Assembly: GCA_026399575.1 (NCBI GenBank)
Contig: JAPLQS010000054.1
Span: 1-64,000, forward strand
Reading direction: 5' to 3'
Origin: Nitrosospira sp.
GTDB taxonomy: Bacteria > Pseudomonadota > Gammaproteobacteria > Burkholderiales > Nitrosomonadaceae
DNA: 64,000 nucleotides
Shown: one piece after another, positions 44,212 to 56,669 of the stretch
Numbering within the stretch: position 1 is the stretch's first letter
Layout: each line of letters begins with the position of its first letter
Made by a program: the position numbers and the translations under genes
Notes under the pieces: generated by a model
Seen by the model: the letters and a program-made list of their open reading frames with translations, nothing else
Told to the model about the DNA's origin: nothing
Database searches by the model: none

Positions 44212-45377
44212 ATGCTTGTTACCTCTCGTAACGCGGCCACTACCCGATCTTGCTCCTCTTCCGTCAGACCCGGATACATTGGTATACTAATGGCATCTGA
44301 GTAGTATTGCTCCCCCTGCGGACAGTATCCCGCCCTGAATCCCATCTGCTCATAGTAGGGGTGGCGATAAACAGGAATGTAATGCAAATTTACGAGTATC
44401 CCCGCTGCACGCAACGCTTCATATACCTGACGATGCGTCTTATTGATTTCATCGAGCTTCAAACGAATAAGGTAAAGATGGAAGCTAGAATAGCTGTTCG
44501 CGTGTTGCCACGGCGTAACGACTGGTATTCTAGTCAACAATTCGTCATAACGCTTGGCGATGGTGTGGCGCTTGGTAACAAACTCATCGAGTCGCTGCAT
44601 CTGACTTAGGCCCAATGCAGCATGAATGTCGGTCATGCGGTAGTTGAAACCCAAGCCTATTTGTTGATAGTTCCAAAGTTCAGTTGGCGCTCGGGGGTGC
44701 ATATCCGCCGCATCACTGGTGATGCTATGACTGCGCAGTAGCTGCATGTGCTTGGCCAGTTGGGTATCATTGGTAAGCGCCATACCGCCTTCACCCGATG
44801 TGATGATCTTGACCGGGTGAAAGCTGAACACAGTGATATCACTGTAACAGCAGCTGCCAATAGGTTCACCTCTGTAGCGGCCACCAATAGCATGCGAGGC
44901 ATCTTCGATGATTTTGAATCCATAGTGCTGACTCAAAGCATGGATGCCCGCCATATCGCAGGGCTGGCCGCACAGATGCACAGGGATAATGACCTGGGGT
45001 AAATTTCCGGCCTTTTCCGCTCGCGCAAGTTTTTCCGCCAGGCAGTTTACGCTTATGTTATAGGTGCGTGGATCGATATCTACAAAATCCACTGTCGCAC
45101 CGCAATGAAGGGCGCAATTGGAGCTGGCCGGAAAAGTGATCGGTGTTGTCCAGACCACATCACCTTTGCCTACATTCAGTGCCAGGCAGGCAATGTGTAG
45201 CGCACTGGTGGCATTGCTTACCGCCACCGCATACAGTGCGCCGCAGTAACTGGCAACAGCTTTTTCAAATGCGGGGATGACTGGGCCTTGGGTCAGGAAG
45301 TCCGAGCGCAATACTTCTACGACCGCATCAATGTCGGCCTGGTTAATGTCTTGGCGCCCGTAGGGAATTATAGTCAT
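44208..45377 (-). CDS. pseC: PseC UDP-4-amino-sugar aminotransferase
   Basis: 389 residues from ATG 45377, whose A is shared with the pseB stop (TGATG); upstream in-frame starts lie in pseB. MTIIPYGRQDINQADIDAVV is the PseC opening, SDITVFSFHPVKIITSGEGG carries the PLP lysine. It aminates C4 of UDP-4-keto-6-deoxy-AltNAc made by PseB. Full length. Confidence 0.9.
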   Translation of the reverse strand: MTIIPYGRQDINQADIDAVVEVLRSDFLTQGPVIPAFEKAVASYCGALYAVAVSNATSALHIACLALNVGKGDVVWTTPITFPASSNCALHCGATVDFVDIDPRTYNISVNCLAEKLARAEKAGNLPQVIIPVHLCGQPCDMAGIHALSQHYGFKIIEDASHAIGGRYRGEPIGSCCYSDITVFSFHPVKIITSGEGGMALTNDTQLAKHMQLLRSHSITSDAADMHPRAPTELWNYQQIGLGFNYRMTDIHAALGLSQMQRLDEFVTKRHTIAKRYDELLTRIPVVTPWQHANSYSSFHLYLIRLKLDEINKTHRQVYEALRAAGILVNLHYIPVYRHPYYEQMGFRAGYCPQGEQYYSDAISIPMYPGLTEEEQDRVVAALREVTSI

Positions 45378-46375
45378 CAGATACTTTCGATTTTGTCGCG
45401 GTTCTGGTTGATCCATCCGCGTAAAGTTTCGATACTCATCCAGTCGGTGTTGTTGTTTGAGCAATAAGTGAAATCAGGGGCTACCAATTTACCGCCATTG
45501 ATACGCTCAGGGTCTTGGCTCCAGTTATGGATTGCTGGCAGGATTTTGTAGTGCTCTGCATACTCGTATGTATGCAGAGCGTCCTCAGGACCAATCATTT
45601 GCTCATGAAGCTTTTCACCGGGGCGGATGCCAACGATGTCATGACTTGCATCGGGTGCAACTGCGCGAGCAACATCGGTTATTTTCATGGAAGGGTTCTT
45701 CTTCACATAAATCTCCCCTCCGATCATGTCCTCGAAAGCATGCCAGACAAGGTCAACACCCTGCTCTAAGGTGATCATGAAGCGGGTCATTCGGTCATCT
45801 GTGATTGGCAGCATACTTTTGTTCGAAATTGAGAGGAAGAAGGGGATAACAGAGCCACGTGAACCCATAACGTTGCCGTAACGTACCACGGCAAAACGGG
45901 TATCGTTATTGCCTGAATAAGAATTCCCTGCGATAAAAAGTTTGTCCGAGGTCAGTTTGGTAGCTCCATAGAGATTAGCCGGACTGCTCGCCTTGTCCGT
46001 TGACAGTGCAACGACACGTTTTATCCCTCGGTCAATACATACATCAATAAGATTCATGGCGCCAATCACATTGGTCTTCACACACTCGAAAGGGTTGTAT
46101 TCCGCCGTCGGCACAATCTTGGTGGCGGCCGCGTGAACAACATAATCTATACCATTTAGTGCGCGCGCAAGGCGGTCCTTGTCCCGTACGTCCCCAATGA
46201 AAAAACGTACCCGTTCGTCGTTGCCATAAATCTTGGCCATTTCCCACTGTTTCATTTCATCGCGTGAGTAGATGACTAAACGATGCGGGTTGTATTTTGC
46301 CAGCGTCATAGGCACGAAGGTGTGGCCAAAGGATCCGGTGCCACCGGTGACGAGGATGGATGAATTGCTGAGCAT
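45377..46375 (-). CDS. pseB: PseB UDP-GlcNAc 4,6-dehydratase (5-inverting)
   Basis: 332 residues, soluble SDR. ILVTGGTGSFGHTFV binds NADP and ALSTDKASSPANLYGATK carries the Lys and the Tyr-x3-Lys (Tyr present, unlike the WbpM-like enzyme at 2424-4319). PseB converts UDP-GlcNAc to UDP-4-keto-6-deoxy-L-AltNAc, the first pseudaminate step. It heads a run of nine overlapping minus-strand genes down to wbqC. Confidence 0.92.
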   Translation of the reverse strand: MLSNSSILVTGGTGSFGHTFVPMTLAKYNPHRLVIYSRDEMKQWEMAKIYGNDERVRFFIGDVRDKDRLARALNGIDYVVHAAATKIVPTAEYNPFECVKTNVIGAMNLIDVCIDRGIKRVVALSTDKASSPANLYGATKLTSDKLFIAGNSYSGNNDTRFAVVRYGNVMGSRGSVIPFFLSISNKSMLPITDDRMTRFMITLEQGVDLVWHAFEDMIGGEIYVKKNPSMKITDVARAVAPDASHDIVGIRPGEKLHEQMIGPEDALHTYEYAEHYKILPAIHNWSQDPERINGGKLVAPDFTYCSNNNTDWMSIETLRGWINQNRDKIESI

Positions 46376-46406
46376 AGGGATTATTTTCCTTATTTTTCTG
46401 TGATAT

Positions 46407-48182
46407 TCAGGCCGCTTGTGTCACGATTTCTTGGTAAGTGCCAGTTCGCTTGATGCCACCATCAGACAGCTCCACTATTTGCGTACAGTTCTTCAGGGTG
46501 GTGAGGCGGTGGGCGATGATGAGAATGGTAATGTCCTCGCTGAGGTGCTCGATAGCCTGCATAACGGCTTGCTCAGTTTCGTTGTCCAGCGCGCTGGTGG
46601 CCTCGTCAAAGATGATGACATCGGCCTGTTTGTAGAGAGCACGGGCGATGCCGATGCGCTGACGCTGTCCGCCGGACAACCGGATGCCACGCTCGCCCAC
46701 GACGGTTCGGTACTGCTTGGGCCAAGTCTCAATGATGTCGGCGATTTGTGCTTGGCGAGCTGCTTGCCGAACACGCTCATGGTCAACCTTGTCCCTTGGT
46801 ACGCCGAAAGCAATATTCTCTTCAATGCTGTTATCAGCCAAAAAAATAGCCTGCGGTACATGCGCGATATGAGTTTGCCAAGCACGGTGGTTACCCATCG
46901 TGATCGGCTGACCATCGATCTCAAGCGTGCCTTCAGTAGGTTGCAGCAGACCCATGATGATATCAATCAGGGTGCTCTTACCGCTGCCGGTGGCACCGAT
47001 GAAGCCGACGCGGCCTCCCTTAGCGATGCTGAGGTTAAGTTTTTTAAGCGTCCAAGGGGTTTGTGCGTTGTAGCGAAACGAGAGTTGCTTCAGATTAATT
47101 TGTTGTCGGAACGCCAGCGGTTTAGCAGTCGGCTGGTCAGCGTAATCGGGGAGGGGTTGATCAAGTAACTCCAGTGTGTCATGTAGCGAGGCCTGCCCAC
47201 CTTGAATAGATGACCATGCTGCATAAGCCTGCTGCAATACGGGCAAAAGGCGCTGGGCGCCGAGTGCTAGGGCGCCGAGGATAGGGATGGCCTTGGTGAT
47301 CCCATCCGTTTGCTGGGCAAGCGCATAAGCCAGTACGGCGATGAGCAGCATACCCAAGGCCTCCATCCCATAACGTGGGCTGCCGCCGATAAAAGTACTG
47401 CTGCTTTCAGCGCGACGCAAAGAGCGTTCGGCATTATGGTAGGTCTGACAGTAGGTGGCCTGACTACCATCAATCAGGACATCACGAATACCACCCAGTC
47501 CTTCTTGCAGAGATTTGATGACTTGTGTGGATTCATGGGCAATGTGCTGGCCATTGCTTAATAGCCGGTTGCGAGTAAGCCGGATGATGAAGGCGTAGAT
47601 CAAGCCAAAACCGCCAAAGGCTGCCAGTGCAATGATCGGGTCAAGAGACAACAAGGCAATCAGGATAGTGACCAGCATCATGCCTGAACCGATAAGATTG
47701 AGGAACATCATAATAGTCATTATTACGCTACCAGTTTTGTTCAAGATGCCGTTGATGACTTCACTGCTATTGCGGGCAAGATGAACCGCATATGGCTGGT
47801 AAAGTGTGCGGCGGTAGATGCTAATACTGAGGTCAACCCCGGTCGCAAAGGATAGGCGTGTGCTAGTCCAGAGAAGCAGCAAACGCATCACGCCGGCTAC
47901 CAAGGCTGCCAAACCAAATGCGATTGTCAGTGGTAACAGAAGTTGTTCTGGATCTGTGAGTCCCATGGTTTGGATGAAAGGTTGTGCGGCTGGGTGCTCA
48001 AAAACGTGCCCTGGGGCGGTCAAAACGCCGAGAAACGGCAGTACGGCTCCAATGCTGAGGATTTCAGCAAATGAAGTGAGAACTATTAAAACGAGCAGAA
48101 GGCCAAATTGCCACCGGCGCCGTGGGTTGATGTGGTGCCAGAGTCGGCCTAGGAGTTGGGGGATGGATTGGGTGGGCTGCAT
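46407..48182 (-). CDS. ABC transporter, fused permease-ATPase (PglK/MsbA-like lipid-oligosaccharide flippase)
   Basis: 591 residues from ATG 48182. Six membrane helices fill roughly residues 25-310; the ATPase domain has GFIGATGSGKST (Walker A), LSGGQRQRIGIARAL (signature) and ADVIIFDEATSALD (Walker B). PglK-type transporters flip undecaprenyl-linked oligosaccharides to the periplasm. No Wzx gene is in the window, so this is the best candidate flippase for the repeat unit. It could alternatively export another lipid-linked product. Adjacent to pseB. Confidence 0.8.
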   Translation of the reverse strand: MQPTQSIPQLLGRLWHHINPRRRWQFGLLLVLIVLTSFAEILSIGAVLPFLGVLTAPGHVFEHPAAQPFIQTMGLTDPEQLLLPLTIAFGLAALVAGVMRLLLLWTSTRLSFATGVDLSISIYRRTLYQPYAVHLARNSSEVINGILNKTGSVIMTIMMFLNLIGSGMMLVTILIALLSLDPIIALAAFGGFGLIYAFIIRLTRNRLLSNGQHIAHESTQVIKSLQEGLGGIRDVLIDGSQATYCQTYHNAERSLRRAESSSTFIGGSPRYGMEALGMLLIAVLAYALAQQTDGITKAIPILGALALGAQRLLPVLQQAYAAWSSIQGGQASLHDTLELLDQPLPDYADQPTAKPLAFRQQINLKQLSFRYNAQTPWTLKKLNLSIAKGGRVGFIGATGSGKSTLIDIIMGLLQPTEGTLEIDGQPITMGNHRAWQTHIAHVPQAIFLADNSIEENIAFGVPRDKVDHERVRQAARQAQIADIIETWPKQYRTVVGERGIRLSGGQRQRIGIARALYKQADVIIFDEATSALDNETEQAVMQAIEHLSEDITILIIAHRLTTLKNCTQIVELSDGGIKRTGTYQEIVTQAA

Positions 48183-48281
48183 GGGATTATTTGTCAATAA
48201 AGCTGACAAGTTGTGCTTATTTCTTTTTGGAAGCAAGTCGGTGCTGCGCACTTATCATTCAAAGAGATAACTGCGAGAACG

Positions 48282-48674
48282 TCACTCATGTTCGTTACCC
48301 AACTTGCCCTTCCGCGCGGCTTCGCGCCGCAACTCCACGATCTCAACGCGTAGCCGCTCGTATTCCTGCACTTTATATTTGAGAAAGCGCACAGTGATGC
48401 ATGCTTTTTCCTCGACTCCAGCGGGGGTAAGTAGATAAGCATAAGCAAGCTTATTCTTATTGCTGCGAAAGTTCAGCATCTTGATGAGTCCTTTATCCAA
48501 AAGGGCTTTAATGCAGTAATTGGTTTTCCCCAAACTCACACCTAGGGCCTCGGACAAATCGCGTTGGCTCATGTGTGGGTTTGACTCGAGAAGACGCAAT
48601 ACCTTCAGGTGGTTTTCTTCACGCAAGGGAGTGTCAGGCAAGATTTTAATAGAGTTTGAAGGAATTTTATCCAC
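48282..48674 (-). CDS. MarR-family EPS-associated transcriptional regulator
   Basis: About 130 residues. [21 protein letters not shown] and [21 protein letters not shown] form a winged helix; [18 protein letters not shown] is typical of the EPS-associated MarR subgroup found beside exopolysaccharide and O-antigen loci. A basic coiled-coil-like tail (residues 85-120) follows. No ATG precedes the domain; GTG 48674 is chosen, TTG 48704 is an alternative. It probably regulates the glycan locus and itself (see palindrome at 48752). Confidence 0.78.
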   Translation of the reverse strand: MDKIPSNSIKILPDTPLREENHLKVLRLLESNPHMSQRDLSEALGVSLGKTNYCIKALLDKGLIKMLNFRSNKNKLAYAYLLTPAGVEEKACITVRFLKYKVQEYERLRVEIVELRREAARKGKLGNEHE

Positions 48675-48751
48675 GTTAACGCCATGCTGTATTACGATCA
48701 GCAAGCACAGTTAGTTAGTAGATCTTGGTTACTCGGGCAAGTGAAAAAACT

Positions 48752-48797
48752 CGTTCATAAACTGAACGCACTATAACACAACTGTTTTATTGTGGAA
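48752..48797 (-). promoter_or_regulatory. Candidate promoter and operator upstream of the MarR-type gene
   Basis: On the minus strand TTCCAC (48792-48797) and TATAGT (48770-48775) are 16 bases apart, a plausible sigma-70 promoter. Just downstream lies the inverted repeat CGTTCA-N5-TGAACG (48752-48768), where a repressor would block the start. MarR proteins bind such palindromes, so autoregulation is inferred. The rest of the 415-base gap to 49119 shows only the waaL ribosome-binding site (GGGAGAG near 49106). Confidence 0.4.
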
Positions 48798-49119
48798 ATA
48801 TTCCAGTTGTCATGCATGCTTGAATTGTTGGATTTCACCGTTATTCGTTGGTAGATGTTCTTAAAATTCAGGAGAACGAATTATCGGTAATCAGAGAGCA
48901 TGCTGGTTGTGGGGTGTTGAGTCTATTGCGCCTGAGGGCATCTCTACGGGGAATGATGGTTGCTTCTTTCGTGCTCGAGAAACACTGCTACAGTTCCTGC
49001 AGATGAAATCGCGTATTATCCCGTTCTGACAAATTTGTGTGATGTCCTGTGGGCATGAAATATTTGGAATGGGCAGGTATGAGATATGGCCTGGAAGACC
49101 AGAGGCGGGAGAGTCCTGA

Positions 49120-50367
49120 ATGCATGAAGAACTAGCTAGTTCATCCAGCCCGACGCAAAACATTTATCAGTGGCGCGATATCCTAGCGAAGTTCGTGCTG
49201 TTCTTTTTTGGCGTCGCTCTGTGGCACAAGGGACTGAGTTTATTTGGCGGTATTCTCCTTGCTTTGGCCTGGGTTCTGGACGGCAGTTTGCACCGACTTA
49301 AACAGGCAATTAGAAGAGAGCCGCTCGTACTGGCAATACTCCTTTTTTGCACTGTGCTGGCATTGGGGATTTTCTGGAGTGATGACCTGAGGTCAGGGTA
49401 TAACGTCTGGAAAAAATATGCCATTCTCCTGGTTTTTATTCCTTTTCTATACCTTTTGAACAAAGAACGGTTGCCATGGGCAATCAGCGGGTTGCTTGCA
49501 GGGTATTCCGGGGTTCTGTTTATGGGCGTTTACCAGTGGATTATTGTTGGAGACACCTCTCTTTCCTTCCCATTGCTTAAGATGTCCCGGACAGGCTTTT
49601 CGGGAATGCTCGGGATCGGTGTGATACTGGCGATCTATCTGGCAGGTGCGAACAGCAGTAAAAAAGTAAAGCCGCTGCTATGGATTTTTGCATCCTTGTT
49701 GTTGTTTATTCAGTTCAATCAAGGTGCGCGGGGCGTTCTGCTGGCTACGCTATTTTCGTTATTGCTTCTGATCTTCATGCGCTACAGAACGAGAATCAAA
49801 GCACTTCTTGGTGTTACGGTAGCGACTCTTATTGTGGTTGGAATTTTTGCATACAGCAGTACCAGCCTTGAGAACAGGCTGATTGAAGCCCAAAGCGATA
49901 TTGAGCTATCCCAGCAAGGAAAGTATACCAGCAGCTCGGGGTACCGCCTTGCCATGTGGGATGTGGGCTTGCACGGCATTGCCCAGCATCCCTGGTTTGG
50001 TCATGGTACCGGGATGCCCAGCCGTTATTTTGACGAAACAGTTGTGACTTACAAGGACGGCCTCTATAAGGATCTGCCTGGCTGGCTTAAAACCTATCAT
50101 TATCACAACGACTGGATTGAGATCGGGATGCAGATCGGCGCGCTTGGTCTGCTGACTTATGCTTTTTTCCTGTGGAGCTGGTTTCAAACGCTACGAGCAC
50201 GCCAGCTAACCACTTTGGGAGCAGTCTTGGTGTGTTTTGTTTTTGTGGCAGGACTGGTGGAGACGCTGGTTTTCTTCAGGGTGATTCTTTATCTGTTGCT
50301 GGTGATAACCGCCATTGCTATTGTTTGGCAGAAAGAATATGGGAGTGGGATCAAGGAGGGCGGCTAG
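49120..50367 (+). CDS. waaL: O-antigen ligase (WaaL-like)
   Basis: 415 residues with about ten membrane helices and a large periplasmic loop near residues 250-325. HYHNDWIEIGMQIGALGLL is the conserved H-NxxL-type ligase segment after the loop. WaaL moves the finished polymer from undecaprenyl diphosphate to the lipid A core in the periplasm. It is divergent from the MarR gene and closes the glycan locus. Pilin/protein O-oligosaccharyltransferases share this domain (Wzy_C), so glycosylation of a protein is an alternative. Confidence 0.8.
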   Translation: MHEELASSSSPTQNIYQWRDILAKFVLFFFGVALWHKGLSLFGGILLALAWVLDGSLHRLKQAIRREPLVLAILLFCTVLALGIFWSDDLRSGYNVWKKYAILLVFIPFLYLLNKERLPWAISGLLAGYSGVLFMGVYQWIIVGDTSLSFPLLKMSRTGFSGMLGIGVILAIYLAGANSSKKVKPLLWIFASLLLFIQFNQGARGVLLATLFSLLLLIFMRYRTRIKALLGVTVATLIVVGIFAYSSTSLENRLIEAQSDIELSQQGKYTSSSGYRLAMWDVGLHGIAQHPWFGHGTGMPSRYFDETVVTYKDGLYKDLPGWLKTYHYHNDWIEIGMQIGALGLLTYAFFLWSWFQTLRARQLTTLGAVLVCFVFVAGLVETLVFFRVILYLLLVITAIAIVWQKEYGSGIKEGG

Positions 50368-50372
50368 GGTAT

Positions 50373-50434
50373 TTCGCGCCTGGAGCTACTCCTACGGGAG
50401 GGTCTGATTCTTCGTGCGTGAACGTGTTCCTACA
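50373..50434. repeat. Two degenerate REP copies downstream of waaL
   Basis: In reverse orientation: TTCGCGCC-N4-GCtaCTCCTAC (50373-50396) and TTCGTGCGTGAACGTGTTCCTA (50412-50433). Both match the REP family after reverse complementing, with compensatory stem changes. They lie between the convergent ends of waaL and tolC. Confidence 0.6.
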
Positions 50435-50485
50435 TGGGCGGAACATCGCGTACAGGGCATCAGGCAAAGCCAAAGTGGCAGCCCC

Positions 50486-51770
50486 TCAGCGCAGCATATC
50501 GTTTACCGCTATCAGGGCGTCTTCATCCAGCTCACCTACCTCCGCTTCCAGTCGCAGTTTTGACATGAGGAGGCTGTAATGTGCCCGAGCAAGATCGCGC
50601 CGCGCGGAATAAAACGATTGCTGGGCATTCAACACATCCACTTCGGTCCTGACACCTACTTGCTGTCCGAGTATGGTTGAATCCAGTTGGCTCTTGCTGG
50701 ATACCACTGCCTGTTTCAACGCTTTTACCTGGGCAATGCCGCTGCTGACGTTGAGATATTGCTGGCTTACTTGCATTGCACTGTTGCGCTTGGCGTTATT
50801 CAGGTTCTGCAGCACCCTTTCCTGATTGGCCAGTGCTTCGCGCACTCGCGACTGTACTGCGCCGCCCTGGAATATGGGAACAGCGAGCTGGAGCCCAATC
50901 TCTTTGGTAGTAATATTGAATCCCGTGCCGACAATCGCGGCACCGACACCTTTTTGATCGCTATACAGCGCGACCAAGTCGAGGGTTGGATAATGCCCTG
51001 CCCGGGCGCGTTCTATATCCTGCGTCGCGATGTCATAGGCCGCCTGCTGGATTTTCAGCGGCAGGTTGTTCTGTTCGGCGACATTGATCCACTCGTCCAT
51101 ATTGGCATATCTCAGCTTGAGCAGATCGGAGGAGTTTTCGTTCGCGCGTCTGCAGGGTGCGTTTACGGATTTCCAGTTCGTTGCGGGCGGCGATTTCCTG
51201 CGAAGCGGTCAGATCGGAGCGGGCCTGGGCTTCATAGGTATCAACGATGGTGGCGGTACCCACCTCGAAGTTGCGCTTGGCCTGCGCCAGTTGTTGGCCG
51301 ATGGCTTTTTTCTGCGCTTCCGCCACTTCCACGTTTACCTGGGCGGTCAGCACATCAAAATATGCCTGTGACACACGCAGGATCAAGTCCTGCGATGCCA
51401 GGATGAGTTGCGAATTTGCCTGCATCACCTGGATTTTCGCCTGTTCGTAGATCGCAAAATTTTCCTTGCGGTAAATCGGTTGGGTGGCGGTGACGGTCAA
51501 GGCTTGGGCATCGATCGTTCTTTCGGGATTTGAGCCTGCTTGTATCAACTGTTTGCGTTGATTCCCTGTAAATGTGATGTTGGGGAGAAATCCGGCTCTG
51601 CCCTGCGGCAGTTTTTCCTGGGCGGCCTGATATGCAGCGCGGGCGGCGCTGTATTGTGCATCCTGTTCCAGCGCCTCGCGGTAAACGGCCATCAGATCGG
51701 CAGCGTGCAGCGGTACAGGTAGAGCCGCTGCGACCATCAGCAGCGCATAAATGTATTGCGGAATTTTCAA
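50486..51770 (-). pseudogene. tolC: TolC-family outer-membrane channel, frameshifted
   Basis: The N-terminal part (51770 to about 51145) has a signal peptide (MKIPQYIYALLMVAAALPVPLHA, 23 residues) split here for naming only, then TolC-like repeats to LEIRKRTLQT. The C-terminal part reads in another frame from about 51145 (ENSSDLLKLRYANMDEWINV) to 50486. One extra base in the GCGCG stretch near 51143-51149 explains the shift. Joined, it would be about 428 residues, TolC-sized, forming the outer-membrane duct of type I secretion and efflux pumps. It follows pcm in the same direction. A sequencing error is possible because both halves are otherwise intact. Confidence 0.82.
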
Positions 51771-51867
51771 TTTGATTCCAGGTTGCCTTGTGCTATCGGG
51801 GGATTATTCGTTTCATGATCTTCGGCCGACTCAGGCCGAACGGTATGTGATTTCTATTCGTGCCAGA

Positions 51868-52533
51868 TCAGAAAACAAATCGCTCCGGCTGCTGTGCATT
51901 TTTGAGCAGAGGAATGCAGGTCTCGAACAGGCTGACGGTATTGTACACGCCCGCTTCTTTCTCCTGCGCCACGCAGGTGACGAGTACGGCTTCCATCACC
52001 GGTGCATCGCCCACCACCGCGAACATGCGTCCGCCGGTCTTGAGGCTGTTCTGAAATGCTTCTGGCAAGACCGGGGTGGAGCCGGTCAGCACGATCACGT
52101 CATAAGGCCCGTGGCCAGGCCAGCCATGGGCGGCATCACCTTGTTCCAGCGTCACATTGCTGATGCCGTGAGTTTGCAGATTCTTTTCTGCCATGGCTTT
52201 CAGTTCCGGCACGATTTCAACGCTGTAAACATGTTCTCCTTGTTTGGCCAGCAATGCAGTCAGGTAGCCGCTGCCGCTGCCGACTTCCAGGATGCGGTCG
52301 GTTTTCTTTATCTGCAGTTCCTGCAGGATGCGCGCCTCCATCTTGGGAGCGAGCATCACCTCGCCGTGTCCCAGTGGAATTTCCATGTCCACAAATGCCA
52401 GTGAGCGATAGACTGCGGGGACGAATTCCTCGCGCCGCAGCTCGAACAACAGGTTGAGAACCTTCTGGTCGAGTACGTCCCATGGACGGATTTGCTGCTC
52501 CACCATGTTGTAGCGGGTCTGTTCGAGATCCAT
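51868..52533 (-). CDS. pcm: Protein-L-isoaspartate O-methyltransferase
   Basis: 221 residues from ATG 52533 (MDLEQTRYNMVEQQIRPWDV); other in-frame ATGs at 52545 and 52599 are possible. ILEVGSGSGYLTALLA binds SAM, and GDAAHGWPGHGPYDVIVLTG follows. The enzyme methylates isoaspartyl residues for repair of aged proteins. The normal family catalytic region is present in MLAPKMEARILQEL. Upstream and in the same direction as tolC, a common betaproteobacterial pair. Confidence 0.88.
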   Translation of the reverse strand: MDLEQTRYNMVEQQIRPWDVLDQKVLNLLFELRREEFVPAVYRSLAFVDMEIPLGHGEVMLAPKMEARILQELQIKKTDRILEVGSGSGYLTALLAKQGEHVYSVEIVPELKAMAEKNLQTHGISNVTLEQGDAAHGWPGHGPYDVIVLTGSTPVLPEAFQNSLKTGGRMFAVVGDAPVMEAVLVTCVAQEKEAGVYNTVSLFETCIPLLKNAQQPERFVF

Positions 52534-52602
52534 TTCCGGTTCCATGCCTGTTTTTATGGTTACAATCTTGCAATTATTCCACATTTCCATTAGCTTCACA
52601 GC

Positions 52603-55684
<3,082 letters not shown>

Positions 55685-55700
55685 AATGGCAGCTACCATT

Positions 55701-55721
55701 CGCGGCTGAAGCCGCTCCTAC
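55701..55721. repeat. Single REP palindrome
   Basis: CGCGGCTGAAGCCGCTCCTAC, the reverse complement of the 2076-2098 variant, lies between the divergent panE and uppP genes. Confidence 0.65.
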
Positions 55722-55844
55722 AAGGGTTTGATGAAATATCCGGAGTGGAATGATTTAATCCTTTTCCGCGCGTAATGACAAGTGCGGCGCCCGCTTGCGA
55801 CCTCAGAAGATATAATGCCGCTTTACAAGTGAATAAAAATACGC

Positions 55845-56669
55845 ATGGATTGGCTGTTACTCACCAAAGCGCTGGTCCTCGGTATCGTCGAGGGGTTGAC
55901 CGAATTTCTGCCGATTTCCTCCACCGGCCATCTGATTCTGGTGGGCGATCTGCTCGACTTCAATGACGAGAAAGGCAAGGTGTTCGCGATCGTGATTCAG
56001 CTGGGCGCAATCCTGGCGGTATGCTGGGAATATCGCGCCAAGATCGGCGAGGTGGTGGCAGGTATCGGTTCCAGCGCAGATGCCAATCGCTTTGTGCTGA
56101 ATCTTTTCATCGCATTCCTGCCCGCCGCGATTCTGGGTCTGCTGTTCATCAAGACCATCAAGCAATACCTGTTTCATCCGGTGCCGGTGGCGCTGGCGCT
56201 CGTCATTGGTGGCGTGCTGATACTATGGGCCGAGCGCAGAAAGCATGTGGTGGATGTCGAGCGAGTGGAAGACATGGACTGGAAGCATGCGCTGAAGGTG
56301 GGGTTGGTGCAGTGTCTTGCGCTGATACCGGGCACTTCGCGCTCCGGCGCCACCATCATCGGCGGTCTATTTTTTGGCCTGTCACGCAAGGCCGCTACCG
56401 AGTTTTCCTTTTTCCTGGCGATCCCCATCATGTTCGCCGCCACTTTCTATGATGTTTACAAGCATCATGAAATTCTGCAATTTGACGATATTGGCATGTT
56501 CGTGGTCGGCTTCGTCGCCTCATTCATCAGCGCGCTGCTGGCAGTGCGGGGATTGTTGCGTTTCATCAGCCATCACGATTTCACGGTGTTCGCGTGGTAC
56601 CGCATCGTGTTTGGGCTGATTGTGCTGGCGACGGCTTATTCCGGAGTGGTGCAGTGGTCAGCAGCTTAG
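55845..56669 (+). CDS. uppP: Undecaprenyl-diphosphatase
   Basis: 274 residues with about eight membrane helices. [18 protein letters not shown] near the start and [19 protein letters not shown] are the two signature motifs, containing the catalytic Glu, Ser, His and Arg. UppP (BacA) recycles undecaprenyl diphosphate to the carrier lipid needed by peptidoglycan and by the O-antigen pathway earlier in the window. Its 3' end overlaps the convergent rhodanese gene by 4 bases. Confidence 0.93.
   Translation: MDWLLLTKALVLGIVEGLTEFLPISSTGHLILVGDLLDFNDEKGKVFAIVIQLGAILAVCWEYRAKIGEVVAGIGSSADANRFVLNLFIAFLPAAILGLLFIKTIKQYLFHPVPVALALVIGGVLILWAERRKHVVDVERVEDMDWKHALKVGLVQCLALIPGTSRSGATIIGGLFFGLSRKAATEFSFFLAIPIMFAATFYDVYKHHEILQFDDIGMFVVGFVASFISALLAVRGLLRFISHHDFTVFAWYRIVFGLIVLATAYSGVVQWSAA

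Noticed and set aside
46416-47168. 250-codon plus-strand frame
   Set aside because: Antisense to the ATPase domain of the ABC transporter; no family resemblance.
48891-49163. 90-codon minus-strand frame before waaL
   Set aside because: No family resemblance and it overlaps the waaL start and its ribosome-binding site.
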